A stretch of 64,000 bases of DNA from Bacillus oleivorans (lineage in GTDB: Bacteria; Bacillota; Bacilli; Bacillales; JC228), in assembly GCF_900207585.1 (NCBI RefSeq), contig NZ_OAOP01000001.1:186001-250000 (forward strand), read 5' to 3'. Positions within the stretch are counted from its first letter, which is position 1, and every line of letters starts with the position of its first letter. The translations under genes and the position numbers were made by a program. A model generated the notes under the pieces. That model was given only the letters and a program-made list of their open reading frames with translations, did no database searches and was not told the origin of the DNA. Shown one piece after another: positions 15,579-24,077 of the stretch.

Positions 15579-16070
15579 AGTGACAGGCAGTCTCAGTGCC
15601 CGAAAATAGGTAACCCCGGAAAAAACGGTCATTGACAGGCAGTTTCAGTGCCCGAAAATAGGTAACCCCGGAAAAAACCGTCACTGACAGGCAGTCTCAG
15701 TGCCCGAAAATAGGTAACCCCGGAAAAAACGGTCATTGACAGGCAGTTTCAGTGCCCGAAAATAGGTAACCCCGGAAAAAACCGTCACTGACAGACAGTC
15801 TCAGTGCCCGAAAGTGGGTAACCCTGGAAAAAACGGTCACTGACAGACAGTTTCAGTGCCCAAAATGGGTAGTCCCGGAAAAAAGGTCACTGACAGACAG
15901 TCTCAGTGCCCGAAAATGGGTAGTCCCGGAAAAAAAGGTCACTGACAGACAGCCTCAGTGCCCGAAAATAGGTAGTCCCGGAAAAAAAGGTCACTGACAG
16001 ACAGTCTCAGTGCCCGAAAATGGGTAGTCCCGGAAAAAAGGTCACTGACAGATAGACTCAAAGCCCGAAT
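15579..16070 (+). repeat. 52-bp tandem array, about nine and a half copies
   Basis: CAGTGCCC recurs at 15594, 15646, 15698, 15750, 15802, 15854, 15904, 15956 and 16008, a period of 52 bases (one unit of 50). Each unit carries a CCGAAAATAGG stretch and CCGGAAAAAACGGTCA. The first copies alternate TCTCAGTG/TTTCAGTG and CATTGA/CACTGA, so the real unit is a 104-bp dimer. The last copy (about 16050-16070) is decayed. It fills the space between the convergent rsgA paralog and the secreted-protein gene. Reading frames crossing it are not genes. Confidence 0.95.
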
Positions 16071-16124
16071 GTGGGTTGAAAGCGATCCGATGAATGATTT
16101 GCCTTCAGTTAAACCACCATATTA

Positions 16125-16886
16125 TTAATGTCCATGGCCAGGCGTCGTGCCGTCAGGAGGCATGCTGAATTGCAGGTGTTCTTCATGCGTAACAAAGTAA
16201 TGATGGATATCGTAATGTGGGATTTCAAAGCCTGGGTGTCCATTTGGCACTAACTCAATATCTGTGTGAACAATTGGCGGAGAAGGAACTCCTTTCATAC
16301 CAGGTATATCAACGATAGTCTCTCCATTTACAAAAAACTCCTTTGAAATCATCTGCTCAATGAAAATAAGCTTTCCATCCTCTACCCCAAAGATGGGTCC
16401 AGTAGGCAAATCAGCTGGATTCGCCCAGTGCTGTCCCATCCCCGGTACGCCAGGTGCATACACATCATTTCCTTCCAGACCAATGGTGCCGTCAGGCAGA
16501 TCGAGAACATAACAAACCCATGGCTCTACGGTTTGATCCCAATCTACATTTTCAGCCCCGGTTGCTTTTGCGATTGCGCGAACATGAACAGCAGGTCTGT
16601 TTTTATATATCTTCGCGTCTAATGCAGCTCCGTTAATCGTAAATGTCATTTTGGTTTTATCAAAAGAGTATTCTTTTCCCAATAATTCGGCGTAGGCTAT
16701 CGCATCGACAAATAACATATTAGGGGTCAGATGATTTCCCTCGCCTTTAACATCTACCCCATTAATTTGTACAACAAATTCCTCATCAATAATTCTGTTT
16801 GAAAAACTGGCTCCAAGTGCTGGTGTCACAACTGCTAAGGCTAAAATAACAAAAGCAAGTAAAACAATAATCCGATTTTTCCGCAT
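16125..16886 (-). CDS. Secreted protein with copper-amine-oxidase-like N-domain and His-rich C-domain
   Basis: 253 residues with a cleavable signal peptide (RKNRIIVLLAFVILALAVVT, ending near ALGA). Residues about 35-120 resemble the copper amine oxidase N-terminal-like repeat of Bacillus cell-surface proteins (VVQINGVDVKGEGNHLTPN, VHVRAIAKATGAENVDWD). The second half has GMGQHWANPADLPTGPIFG, a DGKLIFIEQMI motif and an H-rich HYDIHHYFVTHEEH, like the TTHB210/DUF5602-type family. The clustered His suggest metal binding. GGGAGGAGC precedes the start. Its job is not known. Confidence 0.7.
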   Translation of the reverse strand: MRKNRIIVLLAFVILALAVVTPALGASFSNRIIDEEFVVQINGVDVKGEGNHLTPNMLFVDAIAYAELLGKEYSFDKTKMTFTINGAALDAKIYKNRPAVHVRAIAKATGAENVDWDQTVEPWVCYVLDLPDGTIGLEGNDVYAPGVPGMGQHWANPADLPTGPIFGVEDGKLIFIEQMISKEFFVNGETIVDIPGMKGVPSPPIVHTDIELVPNGHPGFEIPHYDIHHYFVTHEEHLQFSMPPDGTTPGHGH

Positions 16887-17090
16887 CTTTGCTCCTCCCT
16901 ATGATCTAAAATATACCCCTTCTGATATTACGTCCGGATTAAGACTTTAGAACTATAGGAGAATAATTTTTCATAAATCGGTTTATTGGGGTTAAATGGA
17001 ATATCGGCTGGGCATTCACCTATACAGGAATAGCTGCATACAGTAGAACTGTACGATGGATGAAAATGATCCATAAAGGAGTGCGTAAGT

Positions 17091-18191
17091 ATGGAGGGAA
17101 AGGTTTTAAATTACTATGCAGGCGGTAACACAGCAAGAGGCTTTTATAGTTTGTATGATTCAAACTTCCAGGCGTTAGATCGGCTTTTTATTTTAAAAGG
17201 CGGACCAGGAACAGGGAAATCGACCTTAATGAAGAAAATTGGACAGATATGGAACCTTAGAGGGTTTGATACGGAGCTGCTTCATTGTTCCTCTGACAAT
17301 GATTCTATTGATGGAGTCATCATTCCAAAGCTTAAGGTAGGAGTAGTGGATGGCACAGCTCCACATGTCATTGAGCCGAAAGCACCAGGAGCAATAGAAG
17401 ATTATGTGAACCTAGGAGAAGCATGGGATTCAGGCTTGTTAGCACAGGAAAAAGATGCGATTCTTTCATTAAATGGAAAAATTAAAGAAGCCTTTGATTC
17501 GGCCTATAGAAGCTTTGGGGAAGCCTTAAAAATTCATGAGACTTTAGAAAAAATCTACATTGAAAATATGGATTTTGAAAAAGCGGATGAATTAGCCGAG
17601 AATTTAATCGAACAATTTTTTGGATCGCTTTCTTTAAATAAAAAATCAGCCATTGTTCACCGCTATCTAGGAGCTGCCACCCCAAAGGGAGCCATCGATT
17701 TTGTCCCTAATTTAACGGAAGAACTCTCAAAAAGATATTTTATCAAAGGAAGAGCGGGAACAGGGAAATCAACGCTATTAAAAAAACTAGCTCAAAGTGC
17801 AGAAGCAAAAGGATTAGATGTAGAAGTCTATCATTGCGGGTTTGATCCTCATAGCTTAGATATGCTCATCTTTCGGGAATTGGGAATTGCAATCTTTGAC
17901 AGTACGGCTCCTCATGAATACTTCCCTGAGAGAACGGGAGATGAGATCATTGATATGTATGACCTCCTCGTGACTCCGGGAACAGATGAAAAATATGCAG
18001 ACGAAATCGAAGATCTATCAACGCAATATAAGAATAAGATGGCAGAAGGAATTTCTTCTCTCGCTCAGGCAAAAACCATACACGATGATTTAGAAGAAAT
18101 CTATGTAAATGCAATGGATTTCTCTGTCGTTGATAGAATCAATGGAAAGATCATTGATGAAATCGACGAAATGGAGGGTAAATTCCTATAG
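17091..18191 (+). CDS. Twin P-loop ATPase of the PRK06851 type
   Basis: 366 residues made of two homologous halves. Each half has its own Walker A: ILKGGPGTGKSTLMKKIG near residue 37 and IKGRAGTGKSTLLKKLA near residue 215. Each is followed by a similar pattern: a VYHCGFDPHSLD or LHCSSDNDSIDG stretch, a GIAIFDSTAPH or VGVVDGTAPH stretch, and an EEIYVNAMDF or EKIYIENMDF helix. This is an internal duplication. The family is conserved in bacilli but has no assigned function. AAAGGAGTG precedes ATG 17091. A terminator follows, then a tiny zinc-ribbon gene. Confidence 0.8.
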   Translation: MEGKVLNYYAGGNTARGFYSLYDSNFQALDRLFILKGGPGTGKSTLMKKIGQIWNLRGFDTELLHCSSDNDSIDGVIIPKLKVGVVDGTAPHVIEPKAPGAIEDYVNLGEAWDSGLLAQEKDAILSLNGKIKEAFDSAYRSFGEALKIHETLEKIYIENMDFEKADELAENLIEQFFGSLSLNKKSAIVHRYLGAATPKGAIDFVPNLTEELSKRYFIKGRAGTGKSTLLKKLAQSAEAKGLDVEVYHCGFDPHSLDMLIFRELGIAIFDSTAPHEYFPERTGDEIIDMYDLLVTPGTDEKYADEIEDLSTQYKNKMAEGISSLAQAKTIHDDLEEIYVNAMDFSVVDRINGKIIDEIDEMEGKFL

Positions 18192-18200
18192 ATATTCATT

Positions 18201-18228
18201 AAAAAACCACCATTTATGGTGGTTTTTT
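18201..18228 (+). terminator. Terminator after the twin P-loop ATPase
   Basis: Perfect 12-bp stem AAAAAACCACCA/TGGTGGTTTTTT with a TTTA loop. Confidence 0.92.
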
Positions 18229-18299
18229 GCAGATAAGGAGGAATCGGGCTCCCCAGCCATGAATAAATATTTATCTAAACTGAAAAGGAGTGCTAGATC

Positions 18300-18428
18300 G
18301 TGAAAGAATTAATTGGCCCATGTACAGTTTGCGGAAAAGATATTTACTGCCTTGACGGATTTTTAAATGGAGTCATACAGGATGATGGAACGGTTATTTG
18401 CTTTGATTGTGAAGGCGAAGAAATCTAA
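18300..18428 (+). CDS. 42-residue zinc-ribbon-like small protein
   Basis: A short gene starting at GTG 18300 with AAAAGGAGTG about nine bases upstream. The product begins MKELIGPCTVCGKDIYC and ends CFDCEGEEI; the CxxC pair near residue 8 and the second CxxC near residue 34 make a probable four-Cys zinc ribbon. It follows the twin P-loop ATPase but lies after its terminator, so it may have its own promoter. I do not recognise a named family; the compact metal-binding pattern and clean ribosome site support a real gene. Confidence 0.75.
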   Translation: MKELIGPCTVCGKDIYCLDGFLNGVIQDDGTVICFDCEGEEI

Positions 18429-18462
18429 GGAAATAATCTCCCCAAACTCTGTTATTATGCAA

Positions 18463-19125
18463 TTATGCGTTTCGCTTATTGATATATAATTTTTTCGTTT
18501 TGTCACTGGCAAACCCATAAATAACATCTTTTGGATCAAGATTTTTTTTCGCCAGTTCTTCCATCAGCCATTCTTTATTTAATCCCAGCAGCTTTAAGTT
18601 TCGATATTGAATGCGCCCATCTACAATAACCGCAATCGGCAAGCCTTCATCTTCGATCTGGATATTCATATGCCCCACTGTTACAGGAGTATTCTCTGCC
18701 TTCGGAATTACACTTACTTCGCCAATAGGTTCGAGCAAAGCATATTCTACATCGGAAACCTTAGGATACCCTTTGCTGCGGAGGATGGCTAGCACTTGGG
18801 AAATCGAGAGATGCGATTTTTCAAGATTGTCTTCTAAAATAACCCCATTTTTAATAATGAGGGTCGGTTCCCCTAAAAAGAAGCGATTGCCAATCTGGTT
18901 TAAGGTGAGCATGGAAAAAACAATATGAAAAACAACGATAATGCCTAAGGCTAATAAAGTAGGCCAGAATTCTGTACTAATCAGCGGTTCAGAAGCAATC
19001 GTTCCAATAATGATGATGGCCACCAGATCATATGGTGTCATTTGCACAATCGATGATTTCCCCATGAGCCGCATCACTGCTATCGTAACTAGATAGAGAA
19101 TAAAAACTTTGAAAAGTAAGAACAA
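18463..19125 (-). CDS. DUF421 (YetF/YrbG-type) membrane protein
   Basis: 220 residues: three N-terminal transmembrane helices with RLMGKSSIVQMTPYDLVAIIIIG features, followed by the DUF421 cytoplasmic domain (LGEPTLIIKNGVILEDNL, then LLEPIGEVSVIPK). The family is abundant in sporulating bacilli, and some members are spore-membrane proteins. The reading frame starts at TTG with a modest GAGG/GGTGA region upstream; no ATG is available near. It stands alone on the minus strand. Confidence 0.85.
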   Translation of the reverse strand: MFLLFKVFILYLVTIAVMRLMGKSSIVQMTPYDLVAIIIIGTIASEPLISTEFWPTLLALGIIVVFHIVFSMLTLNQIGNRFFLGEPTLIIKNGVILEDNLEKSHLSISQVLAILRSKGYPKVSDVEYALLEPIGEVSVIPKAENTPVTVGHMNIQIEDEGLPIAVIVDGRIQYRNLKLLGLNKEWLMEELAKKNLDPKDVIYGFASDKTKKLYINKRNA

Positions 19126-19343
19126 ATCAATTCACCGTTCCTCATCGAAAAAGTCCTAAGAGCCATTTGTAGTATGTGTAAAACAAGGAAAAATATAGAT
19201 TTTGTAAGTAAAAAAGCCCGCCATCATGACGGACTCTCTATACGGAGGGGATGATTGAAATGAGAGTGAATAAAGGATTCCCATAATCTGATAGCGTATT
19301 TAATAAAGGGGAGAAAGACTTTTAGAAAAGAGGCACAGATATT

Positions 19344-19835
19344 TTGGAAGCATCGAATGAAATGACCATCCTGCCAATTGAAGAATATCAAAGATCGATT
19401 TTGGAAAATTTAATGCAGTTCTACTTCTACGATTTTTCGGAGTTTAATGGTGCAGACGTTACAGAAACGGGACTTTATGGTGAGTATCCGTACATAGATT
19501 ATTATTGGATTGAGAAGAACCGTTTTCCCTTTTTTATTTATGCTAAGGGAAAGCTGGCTGGTTTTGCATTAGTCAGCCGGATAAATCAGGGCGATCAAAG
19601 CTATTATTCTATGTCAGAGTTTTTCATATTAAGGAAGTTTAGAAGGAATGGGCTTGGCGGAAAAGCGGCTAATAAAATTTTTGAACAGTTTAAAGGGGAT
19701 TGGAAAGTTACACAAATCTTAACAAACCATCCGGCTCAAAAATTCTGGCGAAGAGTGATTCATGAATTTACCAATGGAAAATATAGTGAAATGGTCAATG
19801 AAAAGACCGTCATACAACTATTTAAGAGTCGATAA
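19344..19835 (+). CDS. GNAT-family acetyltransferase
   Basis: 163 residues. The acetyl-CoA site of GNAT enzymes is seen as FILRKFRRNGLGGKAANKIF (R-x-x-G-x-G near residue 103). Upstream strands KLAGFALVSRIN and YSMSEFF fit the fold; the C-terminus QKFWRRVIHEFT is a usual motif B extension. The TTG at 19344 is a likely start; ATG 19362 is an alternative. It overlaps or touches the following Eis-like gene, so the two acetyltransferases form a pair. Substrate unknown. Confidence 0.82.
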   Translation: MEASNEMTILPIEEYQRSILENLMQFYFYDFSEFNGADVTETGLYGEYPYIDYYWIEKNRFPFFIYAKGKLAGFALVSRINQGDQSYYSMSEFFILRKFRRNGLGGKAANKIFEQFKGDWKVTQILTNHPAQKFWRRVIHEFTNGKYSEMVNEKTVIQLFKSR

Positions 19836-19852
19836 TGAAGAGAGGGATAGGC

Positions 19853-21025
19853 ATGGAAATACGGAAGGTGAAACGGGAAGAATTTGATCAATGCTTAAGA
19901 ATTTCGGAGTACGCTTTTCAATATACTCTGCCTGAGAATGAACGAGAAACTAGAATGAGAGACATGGAAATGTATGAGATTTGGGGGGAGTTTGAAAACA
20001 GCTCTTTAATTTCAAAGGTAAATGTTATTCCGTTTCAAACGAACATAGCTAACAAAATGTTTTCGATGGGCGGGATAGCTGGTGTAGCAACCTACCCTGA
20101 GAAAAGAAGAAACGGGAGTGTAACCCGTCTTTTATTGGCCGCGTTAAAAGAAATGAGGCAATCCGGACAAATAATCAGCTTTTTACACCCCTTTAACATT
20201 GGCTTCTATCGGAAATTTGGTTGGGAAAATGCGTCCGAATTTAAAATGATTACTTTAGAGAAGCACGATCTCAAGCCAATCTATGACTTACATCCGAATC
20301 AAGGCAGGATGGTACGTTTCAATAGGAAAGAGAGCATTCCTTATCTTCGAGAAGTATATGATCAGATAAAAATACGGTACAATGGATTGCTTGAAAGAAC
20401 GGATGAATGGTGGGAAAAGAGAGTTCATCCTCAAGCGCTATATACTGCTGTCTACTTTAACCAGGATAATCAGGCGTACGGCTATGTATTATATTCAATC
20501 AAAGAGAGCGAATGCCAGATTAAAGAGTTCATGTTTATAAATGAAGAGGCAAGAACTAAGCTTTGGAACTTCGTCTGTCAGCATGATTCGATGGTGAAAA
20601 AGGTGCAAATCTGGACATTTTTGGACGACCCAATCGATGTGTTTCTGCCGGTCGCAAAAACGGCGGAAGTTAAACCATATGGAATGGTGCGGATTGTGGA
20701 TGTCCATGAATTTTTAAAGTCCTATCCATTTCAAGGTCAGCTGGAAGGTTTGACCTTACTAGTTGATGACCCATTCTGTGAATGGAATACAGGAGCGTAT
20801 ACATTTACGAAAGACTCGGTTACATATAGACCATTGGACTCTGTACAGATCCAGCAGGAAAAAGGGGTATGGCTGGAAATCGGAACATTAAGTGCTGTAA
20901 TGGTAAATTACCGTACCCCGACCTTTTTCCGCCGCCATGGGAAAATTAAAGGAAGCCTGGAAGAGACCAAGAGGCTGGAAGCTGCTTTGCCTGAAAATCC
21001 AGCAGCAGTGATTGATTTCTTTTAA
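19853..21025 (+). CDS. Eis-like GNAT acetyltransferase with SCP2-type C-domain
   Basis: About 390 residues, the size of the Eis (enhanced intracellular survival) family: two tandem GNAT folds and a C-terminal sterol-carrier-like domain. The N-terminal GNAT shows GIAGVATYPEKRRNGSVTRL, with the R-R-x-G-S acetyl-CoA loop, then FLHPFNIGFYRKFGWE typical of Eis. The C-domain has LLVDDPFCEWNTGAYTF. Mycobacterial Eis acetylates aminoglycosides; bacillar homologs have various or unknown substrates. ATG 19853 has GAGGG six bases upstream; the earlier ATG at 19835 has none. Confidence 0.85.
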   Translation: MEIRKVKREEFDQCLRISEYAFQYTLPENERETRMRDMEMYEIWGEFENSSLISKVNVIPFQTNIANKMFSMGGIAGVATYPEKRRNGSVTRLLLAALKEMRQSGQIISFLHPFNIGFYRKFGWENASEFKMITLEKHDLKPIYDLHPNQGRMVRFNRKESIPYLREVYDQIKIRYNGLLERTDEWWEKRVHPQALYTAVYFNQDNQAYGYVLYSIKESECQIKEFMFINEEARTKLWNFVCQHDSMVKKVQIWTFLDDPIDVFLPVAKTAEVKPYGMVRIVDVHEFLKSYPFQGQLEGLTLLVDDPFCEWNTGAYTFTKDSVTYRPLDSVQIQQEKGVWLEIGTLSAVMVNYRTPTFFRRHGKIKGSLEETKRLEAALPENPAAVIDFF

Positions 21026-21125
21026 AATGGAGGAAAGAATGAGTGATATTATACTTGGCACATAAAGAAGGTCAGGATAACACTGGAATAGTCAAAATTT
21101 CACTTTCGGGGGATGGGATGAAGCG

Positions 21126-21518
21126 ATGAAAATGAAGTGGTTCAGGGTCTGTGAAATTTTACTCGGCATTATATTTTTAGGAGCGGGAATCAATGGATAC
21201 CTGGTTTTATTCGGCTTTGAGCCAGTCATGCCAACTAGTCCCCAGGCAATGGAATTCTTGGGGACAGGGTACCTGCTATCCCTTGAAAAAACCACAGAAA
21301 TCATCTGTGGATTACTGTTGCTCATTCGTCGTTTCATTCCTCTCACTTTATTAGTGTTAGGTGGTCTTATCGTGAATATCTTGGCATTTCATATTTTTGT
21401 TGACCATACCCTGCTTCCATTGGCAATCCTGCTGGTTTTATTAGAGATCTTGCTGTTGTGGGGTTATCGAAATAACTTTAAAACTTTATTTCAGTCGAAA
21501 AATGATCTTTCTCTATAG
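21126..21518 (+). CDS. DoxX-like small membrane protein
   Basis: 130 residues with four hydrophobic helices (about 7-27, 50-68, 70-92, 96-115). CEILLGIIFLGAGINGY and LEKTTEIICGLLLLI resemble the DoxX/YphA-type quinol-oxidase-like family that carries no obvious cofactor ligands. GGGGGATGGGATGAAGCG precedes the start. Between the Eis-like stop and this gene there is only a tiny eight-codon frame after a GGAGG, which I do not call. Function unknown. Confidence 0.7.
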   Translation: MKMKWFRVCEILLGIIFLGAGINGYLVLFGFEPVMPTSPQAMEFLGTGYLLSLEKTTEIICGLLLLIRRFIPLTLLVLGGLIVNILAFHIFVDHTLLPLAILLVLLEILLLWGYRNNFKTLFQSKNDLSL

Positions 21519-21629
21519 AAGCAGCAACAAAAGGGATCTCAACGCTATTGGATTTTTATGCCGTTTTACCCCTTTAGTTACAATAGCCGAATGCGTTTTT
21601 GTTTTTATCAAAACAGACAACTTTCCCGT

Positions 21630-22403
21630 TTAGCCGATTGTCTTTGTATAGATGGCCTCATTTATATGAGTCATCCGAAACTTTTTTGGGGTGAGGCCAT
21701 TCATTTTTTTAAATAGGGCGGTGTAATAGCTCTGGTTACAGAAGCGAAACAAATGGGCAATTTCAGAAATACTCATCCGGGAATGGAGGAGAAAATATTT
21801 GGATTCCTCAATTCTCTTTTGGTTCATATATTCCGATAATGGGGTTCCGACTTCTTCCTTAAATTTGCTTGATAAATAATTAGGTGAAACATAGACATGG
21901 CGTGCAATTTGGTCTAGGGATAAATCTTGGAGAATATGATGATGAATGTACGTAATCACTTGATTGACCAAGGAACTGTAGGAATTCTGCTTCTCCTCGA
22001 CTAAGGTTTTTACAAATGAATAAAGCATATCGTATTCTAAACTCTTTAGTTTTTCCGGATTTGTCATTCGTTCAATTTCGCGAATGTACACGTCACTTAA
22101 GTTAAAGGCTACCTCTGGATGAATTCCTCCATTAATAATGGCTCTCGTAAAAAGAGTACAGGTACAGATAAGAGAATTCTTTAAAGACCTGAGCTCATGA
22201 TCCGCTAGCTTTGCTCTTTCCAATTGATTAATTTGCTCAAGAACATGCTTAGCCTCTTCATAGTTTCCTTGCTGGACGGCAGAAAGCAGCTGCTGTTCTA
22301 AATTATAAGAAGGGTGAACGTAAAAATTTTGCTGGTTCTCAAGGCGTTCCTGAAAGAATTTTTTTATCACCGTTTCATGAATTTGAAAAATCGATGTAGT
22401 CAT
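21630..22403 (-). CDS. AraC-family transcriptional regulator
   Basis: About 257 residues. The C-terminal 100 residues hold the two helix-turn-helix motifs of AraC proteins (LSLDQIARHVYVSPNYLSSK, and MSISEIAHLFRFCNQSYYTA) with the closing GLTPKKFR. The N-terminal part has no cupin signature and looks alpha-helical, as in YesN/MsmR-like bacillar regulators. ATG 22403 follows GGAGG by five bases; an upstream ATG at 22421 has none. It is divergent from the sugar ABC operon, so it is likely the activator of that operon, perhaps sensing the sugar. Confidence 0.87.
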   Translation of the reverse strand: MTTSIFQIHETVIKKFFQERLENQQNFYVHPSYNLEQQLLSAVQQGNYEEAKHVLEQINQLERAKLADHELRSLKNSLICTCTLFTRAIINGGIHPEVAFNLSDVYIREIERMTNPEKLKSLEYDMLYSFVKTLVEEKQNSYSSLVNQVITYIHHHILQDLSLDQIARHVYVSPNYLSSKFKEEVGTPLSEYMNQKRIEESKYFLLHSRMSISEIAHLFRFCNQSYYTALFKKMNGLTPKKFRMTHINEAIYTKTIG

Positions 22404-22462
22404 ATAGACCTCCAACATCATAAGATTTTACTATTTATCCTAAAATTTTAATATAATTGTAA

Positions 22463-22476
22463 TGAAAGCGCTTTTA
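22463..22476 (+). promoter_or_regulatory. cre site (CcpA operator) upstream of the sugar ABC operon
   Basis: TGAAAGCGCTTTTA matches the TGWAARCGYTWNCW consensus in 13 of 14 positions and has the palindrome AAAGCGCTTT. It lies in the divergent AraC/ABC region, just after a TATAAT at 22452-22457. Repression by glucose through CcpA is expected. Confidence 0.75.
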
Positions 22477-22492
22477 AAATTCAAGATAGTAA

Positions 22493-22636
22493 AGCAGAAG
22501 CGCCCGATCAGCGACGTATGGACTTTACTTTCGCCGCAGGAAGATAAAGGAAACACGACGACCGTAGGGAGTCGATGTTGACTTATCGACCGGAGGTGAG
22601 GGAAGTCCAATAGGCGCTGGGCGCTGGAGCTAGACA
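22493..22636 (+). repeat. Bacillaceae interspersed element (AGMAGAAGCGCC...GCGCTGGAGCTAGAC type)
   Basis: The stretch starts AGCAGAAGCGCC and ends GGCGCTGGAGCTAGAC, so its termini form an inverted GGCGCT/AGCGCC pair. I recognise this as a common intergenic non-coding repeat of Bacillus-type genomes. A shorter relative lies at 34450-34526. It sits between the cre site and the binding-protein gene, so the operon leader RNA may include it. Confidence 0.7.
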
Positions 22637-22689
22637 GTCATCAAAGTACAGAGTTTATACATTTTATTTGTAAAAAAGGGGGAAAAAAC

Positions 22690-23991
22690 GTGAAGAAGAA
22701 CTGGCTAATCAAAGGGTTTGCACTACTTTTAATTATGATGTTACTAGTTGCCGGCTGCAGTCAAGATGCAGATGAAGGCCAAGGAAATACCAATGAACCG
22801 GACAGTGGAGAAACAACAGATGATCAAGATAATGGAACAACAGAGGAACCAGCAGAACCATTAACCGTTAAATTTGCTGCCCAAAATGATAATACACCTG
22901 CGACACAAGCAGCGATTGATGCTTTTAATGCAAGTCAGGATCAATATGTGGTTGAGTGGGTAGAAATGACAAATGATTCCGGGCAAATGCATGATCAGCT
23001 ATTAAACTCTTTATCTAGCGGATCTAGTGAATATGATGTTTTGAGCTTAGACGTTGTGTGGGCAGGAGAGTTTGCAGGGGCAGGCTATCTTGAACCAATT
23101 GATGTCAAGATGGATGAGGCAGGCTATAGCATCGATGATTTTAACGCAGGTTCGATGACATCTGGTAATTATAAAGGAATTCAATATACGCTTCCATTCT
23201 TTCCAGACTTAGGATTACTTTACTATCGCTCTGATATTGTCAGCGAAGAGGATGCTGCTAAACTTGAAAGCGGAGAGTATACGTATGAAGAGCTCGGACA
23301 AATGGCTGAAAAATATATGAATGAAAGCGGAACTTCTTATGGTTTTGTGTTCCAGTCAGCTCAATATGAAGGACTTACTGTAAATGCTACTGAGTTTACT
23401 AGTGAATATAAGGACTTAAGCGCAGGCTTAGAAACGATGTATTCTTTTGTAACTTCTTCTTTTGTACCAACTGATATCCTCAATTTCCAAGAGGGTGAAA
23501 CACACACTAATTTTGAACAGGGCAATGCTGTTTTTGCACGGAACTGGCCATATCAATATGGAAGAATTAAAGGGCAAGAGGATGGGGTAACAGTTACTCC
23601 TGAACAAGTAGGAATTGCTCCGCTTCCAAATGGCGGATCTGTCGGCGGATGGTTATTATCGATAAATAAAAGCTCTGAAAATAAAGACGGTGCATGGGAA
23701 TTTATTAAATTCCTTGCGGGTCCAGAGGGACAAAAAATTATGTCAACTGGGGGCGGCTATTTGCCTGGATATAATGCTCTCTTAGAGGACGAAGAAGTAG
23801 TAGCTTCCAATGAGCTGTTAAGCAATCCAGGCTTCCAGAATGCACTCGCTACTACAATAGCAAGACCGGTTTCTCCAGATTATGCGAAAGTTTCAGATAC
23901 GATTCAAGTAAATGTTCACAAATATTTAAGCTCTGGCGAAGGACTTGAAGAAGCCGTTCAAGCGATCGAGGCTGCTTTAGCAGCAGAATAA
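22690..23991 (+). CDS. Sugar ABC transporter substrate-binding lipoprotein (maltose/trehalose type)
   Basis: 433 residues. A lipoprotein signal with LLVAGC (Cys near 23) is followed by an acidic, Asn/Asp/Glu-rich linker (about residues 24-55). The family 1 solute-binding fold then shows VEWVEMTNDSGQMHDQLLNS and EYDVLSLDVVWAGEFAGAGYLEPID, close to trehalose/maltose-binding proteins. GTG 22690 has AAGGGGG upstream. It feeds the two permeases at 24078 and 25305. No ATPase gene is present, so a shared MsmX-like ATPase encoded elsewhere is expected. Confidence 0.92.
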   Translation: MKKNWLIKGFALLLIMMLLVAGCSQDADEGQGNTNEPDSGETTDDQDNGTTEEPAEPLTVKFAAQNDNTPATQAAIDAFNASQDQYVVEWVEMTNDSGQMHDQLLNSLSSGSSEYDVLSLDVVWAGEFAGAGYLEPIDVKMDEAGYSIDDFNAGSMTSGNYKGIQYTLPFFPDLGLLYYRSDIVSEEDAAKLESGEYTYEELGQMAEKYMNESGTSYGFVFQSAQYEGLTVNATEFTSEYKDLSAGLETMYSFVTSSFVPTDILNFQEGETHTNFEQGNAVFARNWPYQYGRIKGQEDGVTVTPEQVGIAPLPNGGSVGGWLLSINKSSENKDGAWEFIKFLAGPEGQKIMSTGGGYLPGYNALLEDEEVVASNELLSNPGFQNALATTIARPVSPDYAKVSDTIQVNVHKYLSSGEGLEEAVQAIEAALAAE

Positions 23992-24020
23992 AATCTTATA
24001 ATCTAGAAAGATAGTTATTC

Positions 24021-24048
24021 AGGGGCTCATTGATCGGGCCCCTTTTTT
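24021..24048 (+). terminator. Terminator after the binding-protein gene
   Basis: GGGGC (24022-24026) pairs with GCCCC (24038-24042) followed by six T. It would give more binding protein than permease, a common arrangement in ABC operons. Confidence 0.72.
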
Positions 24049-24077
24049 ACAGAAAGAAGGAGAAGAGGTGAGAACAA

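Noticed and set aside
15403-15684. Minus-strand frame with repeated TVFSGVTYFRALKLPVNDRF-like text
   Set aside because: Produced by the 52-bp tandem array; no family, no ribosome site.
15579-16070. CRISPR array
   Set aside because: Regular 52-bp units have no unique spacers; the whole unit repeats, so it is a plain tandem repeat with no cas genes near.
19205-19235. Minus-strand terminator GTCCGTC/GGCGGGC upstream of the DUF421 gene
   Set aside because: Possible stem with wobbles, but no minus-strand gene lies upstream of it, so a role is unclear.
21039-21066. Eight-codon frame after a GGAGG between the Eis-like and DoxX-like genes
   Set aside because: Good ribosome site but too short to judge; could be a leader peptide, no attenuator seen.
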